From Bacteroidota bacterium (GTDB lineage Bacteria > Bacteroidota > Bacteroidia > NS11-12g > UBA9320): DNA of 7,516 bases. The notes below the pieces were generated by a model, which made no database searches, was not told the origin of the DNA, and saw nothing but the letters and a program-made list of their open reading frames with translations. The stretch is from positions 1 through 7,516 of the forward strand of contig DNBZ01000022.1 of NCBI GenBank assembly GCA_003484585.1, given 5' to 3'. This document shows, piece after piece, positions 1 to 7,291 of the stretch; the first letter of the stretch is position 1, and every line of letters begins with the position of its first letter. The position numbers were made by a program, and so were the translations under genes.

Positions 1-2409
1 GATTCTAGTTTGTTTAGTAAAATAAACTACCAACTCATCGCTGATTACCAACGGGTAAATTCTAAAACTGTAGATCCTATACACGGCGATAATGTGTTTG
101 AATACGGGCATATAGGTAAATTTACTTCGACTGGTACTGATCGATATACTTACGTAGACGGGCAGCGGTATTTTACAGATCAAAATGGAGAGAAGGTATT
201 AGCAGATGGATTTTATGAGTTTCAAGACGGGTATGAAGAGACTTCACTACAGTTTGAAGCATCTGAGCATAATATACAGCGGGCTGCAATTACTAGATAT
301 GCGTTAGAAAATAATACAATTCTAAACCTATCTCAGTTGCAAGAGTCGCAAGGGCTTCTCAATGGACAGAACCCTACTGCAATCAATAGTATGTGGTACG
401 CACCAGGCACAGTAGTAAGTAACTATGCTAAATCTGACCAACAGAAAGGGAGTCTAAAAGCGATATTGAATATAGCTATGAATCCTACAAGGGAGCTAGG
501 TAAACAGCATGATATACAGATAGGTACGCTCTTTGAGCAAAGACGTAGATCTTATTACTCGCTCAATGCCAATGGACTTTGGAGACTAATGCCGCAGCTG
601 GTTAATAGACAGTATAATACGCTGGATTATGCTAATCCTATATTGAGTTATGATGAGCAAGGGATGTTTACCGATACGATATCTTATAACTACATAAACG
701 ATCTAAGTAGACAGTCAAATTTTGACCAAAGCTTACGAGGGAATATTTCTTCGAGTAACGGCTACACGATTGGAGGTGCTCAGTTTATTGATATTAATGA
801 ATTAGATCCTAGTGCATTTAGCATAGACATGTTTAGTGCAGATGAGCTGTGGAATAATGGTGAGAGCTACGTAGGATATGCGGGCTATGACCACACAGGC
901 AAGTTGATGAAATCTAAAAAGAGCTTAAACGGCTTTCTAAATGACAGAGCAAATCGATTTGTAAATGCGTACAACCCAAACTACTCTGCACTTTGGATTC
1001 AAGATAAATTTGTACTTGAAAAAATAAAAATACGTGCAGGTGTACGAATAGAGAGATTTGATGCTAACCAGTCAGTACTAAAAGATCCATACTCGCTATA
1101 TCCAGTGCAGACTGCTTCAGAAGTGAACACTATAGCTGGACAAACTGTAAGTCACCCATCCAATATTAGTAAGGAAGCTGCGGTGTATGTGAATGACTTG
1201 CATAGACCTACCGAAATACTAGGATACAGAGAAGGTGGTACCTGGTATGACGAGCGTGGAGTAGAGCTGTCTAGCCCGGAGTCTATTAGGATAAAAACAG
1301 CTAGTGGAGTTATTCAGCCTTTGCTGGTAGATCCTAATAACCAAAACCTTACAGATGAATCTTTTAAGGATTACGAACCGGAAATCTTAATACTTCCACG
1401 TCTGTCTTTTTCGTTCCCGATTAGCTCCAAGGCTTTGTTCTATGCGTATTATGACAAATTTGCACAGCGTCCTAGTTTTGGTCAGTCGTTTGCCCCTATT
1501 AGCTCTTATTATTACCTAGAAAATGCTAGTAATACTATACTCCCAAATCCAGAACTGAAACCAGCAAAACGTACCGATTATCAAATAGGATTTAAAAGAC
1601 TAGTAGGAGCCAGAGGTAAGCTAAACATAAGAGTAGGGTATGCAGATATCAAGAATGATATAAACTTAATAAGCATAGAGCAGGCTTATCCTAGAAGCTA
1701 TATAACCTACAGCAATAGCGATTTTTCTACTATCAAGTCTTTTGGTGGAGACTATGAACTATCGCTGACCAGTATAAACTTGCGAGCTAACTATCTATTG
1801 CAATTTGCAGATGGGACAGGGTCTAATGCTAATAGTGCCGCCGCACTAATACAAGCAAACCAACCTAACTTAAGAAGCCTTTATCCGCTGCAGTATGATG
1901 TACGCCATAAGATAAATGGGAGTATTACTATTGCTCTAGATAGTCTTAGCAAAAAGAAAAAATCTATTTTTAGACATATGCAGATCAATATATTTGGTAA
2001 TGCACAGTCTGGGACTCCATATACCGCTTTGGTAAATGCCATACCAGAAGCTCAGAGTCTAGGTAGTGCCAGCCGTAGCCAGATAAAAGGGAATCCATTT
2101 GGGTCTAGACTGCCGTGGAACTATTCCGTAGATTTATCCATAAGCAAAGTCTTTTTGGTAAGGCAGAAACCAATAGTAGCACAACTAAACGCTCTCAATC
2201 TATTGAATATTAGCAAAATATATAATGTCTATGCCTACTCATCTTCTCCTTCAGATGATGGATACTTATCTTCGCCACAAGGCCAGCAAAGATTAAATAC
2301 CGAGCTAAGTGCTCAGTCATTTGTAGACTACTATAGTTTAAAGAATAATGACCCAGGAAATTTTGGACAGCCAAGAATGATAAGTCTAACTCTTAGAACC
2401 ACTTTTTAA
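1..2409 (+). CDS. TonB-dependent outer-membrane receptor, C-terminal part (5' end outside window)
   Basis: This is the C-terminal 802 residues of an outer-membrane beta-barrel receptor. The frame is open to the left edge, so the TTG at 10 is not a start. Aligned with the complete paralog at 3495-7256, the first residues here match its residue ~418, so about 415 residues (signal peptide, carboxypeptidase-like domain, plug and first barrel strands) should lie upstream. Alternating aromatic/polar strands run throughout. Segments shared with the paralog include FIDIN...GYD (window residues 262-297), YVND...GVEL (396-426), FADGTGSN...SLYP (602-629) and NPFGSRLPW. The protein ends in Phe (TTF), the usual terminal residue for barrels inserted by the BAM complex. 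By family, it would import a ligand using TonB energy; the ligand is unknown. Compared over the same span it is about 34 residues shorter than the paralog, without stops or frameshifts, so it appears functional. Confidence 0.93.
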   Translation, partial: DSSLFSKINYQLIADYQRVNSKTVDPIHGDNVFEYGHIGKFTSTGTDRYTYVDGQRYFTDQNGEKVLADGFYEFQDGYEETSLQFEASEHNIQRAAITRYALENNTILNLSQLQESQGLLNGQNPTAINSMWYAPGTVVSNYAKSDQQKGSLKAILNIAMNPTRELGKQHDIQIGTLFEQRRRSYYSLNANGLWRLMPQLVNRQYNTLDYANPILSYDEQGMFTDTISYNYINDLSRQSNFDQSLRGNISSSNGYTIGGAQFIDINELDPSAFSIDMFSADELWNNGESYVGYAGYDHTGKLMKSKKSLNGFLNDRANRFVNAYNPNYSALWIQDKFVLEKIKIRAGVRIERFDANQSVLKDPYSLYPVQTASEVNTIAGQTVSHPSNISKEAAVYVNDLHRPTEILGYREGGTWYDERGVELSSPESIRIKTASGVIQPLLVDPNNQNLTDESFKDYEPEILILPRLSFSFPISSKALFYAYYDKFAQRPSFGQSFAPISSYYYLENASNTILPNPELKPAKRTDYQIGFKRLVGARGKLNIRVGYADIKNDINLISIEQAYPRSYITYSNSDFSTIKSFGGDYELSLTSINLRANYLLQFADGTGSNANSAAALIQANQPNLRSLYPLQYDVRHKINGSITIALDSLSKKKKSIFRHMQINIFGNAQSGTPYTALVNAIPEAQSLGSASRSQIKGNPFGSRLPWNYSVDLSISKVFLVRQKPIVAQLNALNLLNISKIYNVYAYSSSPSDDGYLSSPQGQQRLNTELSAQSFVDYYSLKNNDPGNFGQPRMISLTLRTTF

Positions 2410-2414
2410 AACCA

Positions 2415-2444
2415 TTGGCTATGAAAACTATAAATAGATATTTG
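2415..2444 (+). promoter_or_regulatory. Possible Bacteroidota-type promoter upstream of the dehydrogenase
   Basis: A TTG at 2415-2417 is followed after 19 nt by GATATTTG at 2437-2444. This matches five of the six fixed positions of the Bacteroidota -7 element TAnnTTTG, at the spacing expected from the -33 TTG. Transcription would begin near 2450, leaving a leader of only a few bases before the ATG at 2456. That leader is very short, and in AT-rich DNA such a match can arise by chance. The gene may instead be read through from the receptor gene ending 46 nt upstream, since no terminator hairpin is visible between them. Confidence 0.25.
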
Positions 2445-2455
2445 CAAAATTAGAA

Positions 2456-3394
2456 ATGAGTAGAGCTCACCGCATATTAATAATAGATGACTGCCATCCT
2501 GTATTGCAAGATGCCTTAAGTGCTTATAAAGTAGTGTATATGCCTACTATCACAGAAGCGGAGCTGGAAGTAGAACTAGCTAAAGCTACCATCTTGATAA
2601 TGCGAAGCAAACTACGAATAACCAAAGAGTGGATAGACAGAGCACCATTACTAGAGTTAGTAGGTAGGTTAGGCTCTGGTATGGATAATATAGATGTGGC
2701 GTATGCAGCACAAAGAGGGGTAAAGTGTATCAACGCACCAGAGGGCAATAGTAATGCGGTAGCTGAGCAGACTATAGGAATGATGATAGGAATGCTAGCT
2801 CATATAAGTAGAAGCAGCAGGCAGGTGCGTAATGGCGTGTGGGACAGAAAAGGAAATCAAGGGAAGGAATTAAAAAACCTTTGTGTGGGAATCATAGGGT
2901 ATGGAAATGTAGGGAGTGCTTTAGCGAAGCTATTGCAGGTATTTGGCTGCAAGGTGATGGCGTATGATAAGTTTAAAGTAGGATTTGGGAATGAGTTTGT
3001 AGAGGAAGTAAGTTTAGAGGAATTAAAATCTCAAGCAGATATAGTTAGCCTACATGTTCCACTTAATGAATTTTCTCATGAAATGATAAATCAGTCGTTT
3101 ATTAACGAAATGGGAAAATCATTCTATCTTTTGAACCTATCGAGGGGTTCTGTGGTTAAAATTTTAGATATAATTTTCGGACTAAAAGAAGGGAAAATAC
3201 TTGGAGCATCTTTGGATGTTTTGCCAAATGAAAATATATTAAATTTGTCTGCTGAAGAGCAAAATGAATTGAATTATTTATCTGAAAATGAGGATGTTAT
3301 AGTGACGCCTCACGTCGGAGGACTTACGGCAGATTCATATAAATTACTAGCTGAAGTGCTAGCAGAAAAAATAAATAATTGGATTAAAAAATGA
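2456..3394 (+). CDS. D-2-hydroxyacid dehydrogenase, phosphoglycerate dehydrogenase-like, no ACT domain
   Basis: This 312-residue cytosolic NAD-dependent oxidoreductase belongs to the D-isomer-specific 2-hydroxyacid dehydrogenase family. The N-terminal substrate domain contains GRLGSGMDNID (70-80). The Rossmann domain has the dinucleotide motif G148-Y-G150-N-V-G153 and Asp171, which by family binds the NAD ribose. The catalytic triad is present: Arg230 in NLSRG, Glu259 in LDVLPNE and His286 in TPHVGG. The roughly 26-residue Glu-His spacing, longer than the family norm, resembles a Bacteroidota subgroup often annotated as serA. The protein ends soon after the closing helix, so there is no ACT regulatory domain. 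The ATG at 2456 is the first in-frame start after a stop at 2435, and the opening RILIIDD fits the family. It sits between two receptor paralogs with no serC or serB nearby, so oxidation of 3-phosphoglycerate is plausible but unproven; another 2-hydroxyacid is possible. Base composition and codon use change sharply after about residue 195. Confidence 0.9.
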   Translation: MSRAHRILIIDDCHPVLQDALSAYKVVYMPTITEAELEVELAKATILIMRSKLRITKEWIDRAPLLELVGRLGSGMDNIDVAYAAQRGVKCINAPEGNSNAVAEQTIGMMIGMLAHISRSSRQVRNGVWDRKGNQGKELKNLCVGIIGYGNVGSALAKLLQVFGCKVMAYDKFKVGFGNEFVEEVSLEELKSQADIVSLHVPLNEFSHEMINQSFINEMGKSFYLLNLSRGSVVKILDIIFGLKEGKILGASLDVLPNENILNLSAEEQNELNYLSENEDVIVTPHVGGLTADSYKLLAEVLAEKINNWIKK

Positions 3395-3405
3395 CCGCTT
3401 GTGAA

Positions 3406-3436
3406 TTGAAACTAGTTCTTAGGTAAAATTAATTTG
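3406..3436 (+). promoter_or_regulatory. Candidate Bacteroidota-type promoter for the second receptor gene
   Basis: TTG at 3406-3408 is followed after 20 nt by TTAATTTG at 3429-3436. This matches five of the six fixed positions of the TAnnTTTG -7 element, with the -33 TTG at normal spacing. Transcription would begin around 3441-3444, giving a leader of about 50 nt before the ATG at 3495. It lies in the longest intergenic gap of the window and just ahead of an inverted repeat, both consistent with a regulated start for the receptor and the exported protein behind it. This was found by eye; a chance match is possible. Confidence 0.35.
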
Positions 3437-3463
3437 AATAATTGCATTTTTATAGCAAATATT
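3437..3463 (+). repeat. Inverted repeat, 9-nt arms with one mismatch, 9-nt spacer
   Basis: AATAATTGC at 3437-3445 and GCAAATATT at 3455-3463 are complementary at eight of nine positions (A3441 faces A3459), separated by the AT-rich spacer at 3446-3454. It begins immediately after the candidate -7 element and would fall at or just past the transcription start. The arm centres are 18 bp apart, roughly two helical turns, which suits a dimeric regulator. Alternatively the RNA could fold into a weak 5'-end hairpin. There is no following T-run and it lies before a gene rather than after one, so a terminator is unlikely. The DNA is very AT-rich, so chance cannot be excluded. Confidence 0.4.
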
Positions 3464-3494
3464 GAAGTTCGAAAAAACGTGTAAAGCAAAGTTT

Positions 3495-6400
3495 ATGAAG
3501 AAAGCACTTACTATATTAATCGCCTGTCTATTTGTGACATCTGTGTACTCGCAGTCCAATTTTGGAAAGCTACAAGGAAAAGTTACAGATGCTAAGACAA
3601 AGGCTCCAATCGCATACGCTACCATACTTCTAGAAAAAGATGGTATAAGAAAAGGTGGTGCGTACACCGATGATGAGGGTAAATATGTGGTAAACGCATT
3701 AGATCCAGGTACTTATTCTATCACAGTAAAATACTTAGACTATAGTGACCAAGTAGTTACAGACATAGAGGTTTCGTCTAATAGTACCAAGTTTCAAAAT
3801 GTTGAAATGACTCCTAAAGGGGAAGATGGTACTGCGGTGTTACAGACTATTACTGTACGGGCAGGTAAGCCGATGATAGAGAAAGATAAGAACTCAACTA
3901 CACTTACTAGTTCAGATATTACAAAATTGCCTACTCGTAGTCTAAATGCTATCGCGGGGATGTCCTCTGCAGTAAATCAGACAACTTCGGGTATCTCTTT
4001 CTTAGGGAGTAGATCAGACGGTACGGCATACTATGTAGATGGTGTGCGTGTAGTAGGTAGCTCTAGTGTACCGCAATCAGCTCAAGGTCAGATAGACATA
4101 ATACAGTCGGGTATTCCAGCTCAGTATGGTGACTTTACTGGTGGTGCTATCAGTATTACAACTAAAGGACCATCTAGATTTGTAAGTAGAAGTTTTGAAC
4201 TTATATCTTCTTCACCATTCGATTCGTACAACTATAACCAAGCAGAGTTTTCTGCCGTTGGTCCATTATGGATTAAGAATAAAGGAGGCGGGGATAAAGA
4301 ATATGTGGCTTTAGGATACCAATTCGCTACTAATTTAAACTATGCAGCAGATGCAAGTCCAGGATATGGTGGTTTTTATACTGTAAAACCAGAAGTGCAA
4401 GCCAACTTGGAGGAAAATCCTCTTATAGCTAATCCAAACGGAGACGGAAATGTATATAGATCTTTACTTTTAACTAAAGATGATTTAGAGTTTAACAAAG
4501 CAAGAAATAATGTAGCTAGATACTTTGGAAATGTTCAAGGTAAGTTGGAATTTCTTCCAAATAAAAACTCATCACTTACCCTATTCGGTAGTTTTAATCA
4601 GAATCAAGGGAATAACTGGAACTATACTCAGAGTCTAATGAATGATGATGGATATAGTAACTCTACAAGTCAGAGTTTGAGAACGTATGTAAAATTCACT
4701 CAAAGACTTGGTGAGACTAACGAAGACGATAAGGGAAAAGAAAAATCACTATTTTCTGATGCGTTTTATAACCTAAGACTAGACTACCAAAGTAGCTGGA
4801 GTGAGACTCAAAATTCGGATCACGGAACGGACTATTTCGATTATGGATATGTGGGCAAGTTTACTTCGTTTAGAGAGCCAGTATATAACTACGATACAGA
4901 TCTTAAGTATTTCATAGACCAAAAAGGAGATACAGTAAGACGACAAGGGTACTTAAACTTATTAGGTTTTAGAAATAGTGAGATCACGTACGATGCAGGA
5001 GATAAGAACCCAATACTTTCGAAGTATACAGAGTCTTTCTTTAACAATGCCGCAGCTGCAGGACAGACAGTTTCTTCTAGTAATCAGATACAGCAGGAAT
5101 TGGGTCTATTGAATGGTTTTACCCCAGCACTTACCTATTCGCTATGGTCTAATCCTGGAGCGGGAGCTACAGGATACTCAAAGGGGCAGACAGAGAGAGC
5201 AGCAGCTTATGCTCAAGGGGAGGCCATTCTTAACTTAGAAAATACGCACGATTTACAATTCGGGATGTACTTTGAGCAAACGTTTTTTAGTAGCTGGAGT
5301 CTTAGTGCAGGGCAACTTTGGACGCTTATGCCACTTCTTACTAACACGCATAACCAAGATCTCGCAACATTAGAAGAAGGTGGTTTTACTTATGGAGGTA
5401 TTCATTCATATGATGAGTTTGGGACATTTACAGATACTGTAACCTATAATCAACGAATAGACTACAACCAACAAACATCTTTTGATAAAAACTTAAGAGC
5501 TAAATTAATAGCAGAAGGACAAAGAGATGTAAATGGTAATTTATATACTGAGTCTACTTTTATAGATATCAATAGCTTAGACCCAAGCACATTCGCACTT
5601 AATTTGTTTAGTGCAGACGACCTTTGGAATAATGGTAACTCACGTGTAGGGTACTTTGGGTATGACTACTTGGGTAACAGAACTCGTAAATCGTTTTCTT
5701 TCTCAGACTTTACCAATGATAGTGCAAATAGAAGTTTAGGGTCATTTGCTCCTATTTATAATGCTATTTGGTTGCAAGATAAGTTCCAATTCAAAGATCT
5801 TATCTTACGATTAGGAGTAAGAGTAGAAAGATACGATGCAAACCAATCAGGTTTAGTGGATCAATATTCATTATTTCCTACTTACTCTGCTGGAGAGATG
5901 GGCAGTTTAGGAGCAGGTGATAGAGGAGCTAACCTATTGAATGGGTATTCTATACCCTCTACGGTAGGAGACGATTATGTAGTTTATGTGAATGATATAG
6001 ACAATCCAACTCAAATATTAGGATATAGAGATGGAGCAACTTGGTACGATGAGACTGGCGTAGAATTAGCTAATCCAGACTTATTAGCACAAGGATCTAA
6101 TAGTGGAAGAATTCAACCATTCTTAGTAGATCAAGATGAAAGCTTAGTTGCTGAATCATTTAAAGACTATGAGCCGGTAATTAATGTTTTGCCACGTGTA
6201 TGGTTCTCATTCCCTATCAACTCAGAAGCACAATTCTTTGCTAACTACGATAAGCTTGCACAGCGTCCTGCAAACGGAAATATTTTTGCTCCTATCAGCA
6301 CATACTACTACTTAGAGGCAAACCAAGGAGCTGTAGTGGGTAATGCAAACTTACAGCCCCGTGTAACTACTAGTTATGAGCTTGGTTTTAAGCAGACATT

Positions 6401-7256
6401 ATCTAGAAACTCTGCACTTAGTCTTATCGCATCTTATCGTGAGACTAGAGGTGATTATGCACTAGTACGAGTAAATCAAGCATATCCTATTTCGTATAAT
6501 AGTTACCAAAATTTAGATTTTGAGACTATTAAAAACTTCAGAGCGGAGTATGAGCTTAGAGGAGAAGGTAGAACGTCTCTTGGGGTAAACTACTCCTTAC
6601 TATTCGCAGATGGTACAGGTTCTAATACCAACTCATCAGCAGCATTGATACAAGCTAATTTACCAAACCTAAGATCATTGTATCCTACTTCTAGAGATGT
6701 ACGTCATCAGATTACGGCTAGATTAGATTACAGATTTAAAGGAGGTAATGACTACACCGGACCAATATGGTTTAATAAAAAAGTATTCCAAAATGCAGGT
6801 GCTAACTTTATAATAAGTACAAAATCTGGCGAGCCATATTCAGCATACGGTAATCCAGTAGCAAGTGCAACTGTAGGTACAGCTACCAGACAAGTATTAG
6901 ATGGTAACCCATTTGGTTCTAGACTTCCTTGGCAGTTTAAGGTAGATGCCAACTTTAATAAAAACTTTAGCGTAAAGAAGAGAAATACGAAAGATCAGTT
7001 CAGAAGACAGTCTATCGAGTTTCAAGCATTCTTATGGGTACAGAACTTATTAAATACTCAAAACGTACTTCGGGTATATGGTTACACTGGTTTAGCAAAT
7101 AACGATGGATGGTTAAGCTCTCCTCAGGGACAGCAGCAAGCTGAAAATGAGACAAGAACTCAATCATATGTTGATTTGTATAATGCTAAAGTGGACAACC
7201 CATACAGATACAGTATCCCGAGATTAGTAAGATTTGGTCTAAAAATGAACTTCTAA
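3495..7256 (+). CDS. TonB-dependent receptor with N-terminal carboxypeptidase-like regulatory domain
   Basis: This is a complete 1253-residue outer-membrane receptor. Residues 1-20 form a signal peptide (MKKALTILIACLFVTSVYSQ). Residues ~24-106 match the carboxypeptidase-regulatory-like beta-sandwich common in Bacteroidota receptors (GKVTDAKTKAPIAYATI). VLQTITVRAG (115-124) sits where a TonB box is expected. The plug spans about 125-225, with YYVDGVRVVG (179-188) and the closing TGGAISITTKG (215-225). The remainder is a beta-barrel with long loops, ending in Phe (KMNF). No STN domain precedes the plug, so sigma-factor signalling is not indicated. The ATG at 3495 is preferred over the in-frame TTG at 3462, because the latter would place ten extra residues ahead of a normal signal peptide. 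The region upstream is A-rich without a Shine-Dalgarno, as usual in the phylum. It is the paralog of the receptor at 1-2409 and is followed after 35 nt by an exported protein, probably in the same transcript. No SusD homolog is present; the ligand is unknown. Confidence 0.95.
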   Translation: MKKALTILIACLFVTSVYSQSNFGKLQGKVTDAKTKAPIAYATILLEKDGIRKGGAYTDDEGKYVVNALDPGTYSITVKYLDYSDQVVTDIEVSSNSTKFQNVEMTPKGEDGTAVLQTITVRAGKPMIEKDKNSTTLTSSDITKLPTRSLNAIAGMSSAVNQTTSGISFLGSRSDGTAYYVDGVRVVGSSSVPQSAQGQIDIIQSGIPAQYGDFTGGAISITTKGPSRFVSRSFELISSSPFDSYNYNQAEFSAVGPLWIKNKGGGDKEYVALGYQFATNLNYAADASPGYGGFYTVKPEVQANLEENPLIANPNGDGNVYRSLLLTKDDLEFNKARNNVARYFGNVQGKLEFLPNKNSSLTLFGSFNQNQGNNWNYTQSLMNDDGYSNSTSQSLRTYVKFTQRLGETNEDDKGKEKSLFSDAFYNLRLDYQSSWSETQNSDHGTDYFDYGYVGKFTSFREPVYNYDTDLKYFIDQKGDTVRRQGYLNLLGFRNSEITYDAGDKNPILSKYTESFFNNAAAAGQTVSSSNQIQQELGLLNGFTPALTYSLWSNPGAGATGYSKGQTERAAAYAQGEAILNLENTHDLQFGMYFEQTFFSSWSLSAGQLWTLMPLLTNTHNQDLATLEEGGFTYGGIHSYDEFGTFTDTVTYNQRIDYNQQTSFDKNLRAKLIAEGQRDVNGNLYTESTFIDINSLDPSTFALNLFSADDLWNNGNSRVGYFGYDYLGNRTRKSFSFSDFTNDSANRSLGSFAPIYNAIWLQDKFQFKDLILRLGVRVERYDANQSGLVDQYSLFPTYSAGEMGSLGAGDRGANLLNGYSIPSTVGDDYVVYVNDIDNPTQILGYRDGATWYDETGVELANPDLLAQGSNSGRIQPFLVDQDESLVAESFKDYEPVINVLPRVWFSFPINSEAQFFANYDKLAQRPANGNIFAPISTYYYLEANQGAVVGNANLQPRVTTSYELGFKQTLSRNSALSLIASYRETRGDYALVRVNQAYPISYNSYQNLDFETIKNFRAEYELRGEGRTSLGVNYSLLFADGTGSNTNSSAALIQANLPNLRSLYPTSRDVRHQITARLDYRFKGGNDYTGPIWFNKKVFQNAGANFIISTKSGEPYSAYGNPVASATVGTATRQVLDGNPFGSRLPWQFKVDANFNKNFSVKKRNTKDQFRRQSIEFQAFLWVQNLLNTQNVLRVYGYTGLANNDGWLSSPQGQQQAENETRTQSYVDLYNAKVDNPYRYSIPRLVRFGLKMNF

Positions 7257-7291
7257 TTTCAGCAAACAAGATAAACAGTAGAGATAAAGAT

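Noticed and set aside
2441..2448. The 8-nt perfect palindrome TTTGCAAA before the dehydrogenase
   Set aside because: The symmetry does not extend beyond 8 nt and such palindromes are common in AT-rich DNA. It overlaps the candidate -7 element but is not enough to call an operator.
2421..2453. A 10-codon reading frame (MKTINRYLQN) between the first receptor and the dehydrogenase, ending 2 nt before the next ATG
   Set aside because: It is far too short to judge, has no ribosome-binding signal and no attenuator hairpin or run of regulatory codons, and it overlaps the candidate promoter. A chance frame is the simplest reading.
2410..2455. Possible terminator after the first receptor gene
   Set aside because: No stem of useful length followed by a T-run is present. 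The same is true of 3395-3494 and 7257-7291.
2524..2748. A 74-codon minus-strand reading frame inside the dehydrogenase gene
   Set aside because: It is wholly antisense to conserved dehydrogenase sequence, with a composition expected from the complementary strand of a real gene.
3462..3494. An upstream TTG start that would add 11 residues to the second receptor
   Set aside because: The extension would precede a normal signal peptide starting at the ATG at 3495, and the TTG lies inside the inverted repeat near the predicted transcript start.
3419..3667. An 82-codon minus-strand reading frame across the intergenic gap and the start of the second receptor gene
   Set aside because: Most of it is antisense to the signal peptide and carboxypeptidase-like domain of a well-supported gene. 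Its translation shows no recognisable domain and no start context.
6752..6952. A 66-codon minus-strand reading frame inside the second receptor
   Set aside because: It is wholly contained in a conserved barrel region of the receptor, with no independent support.
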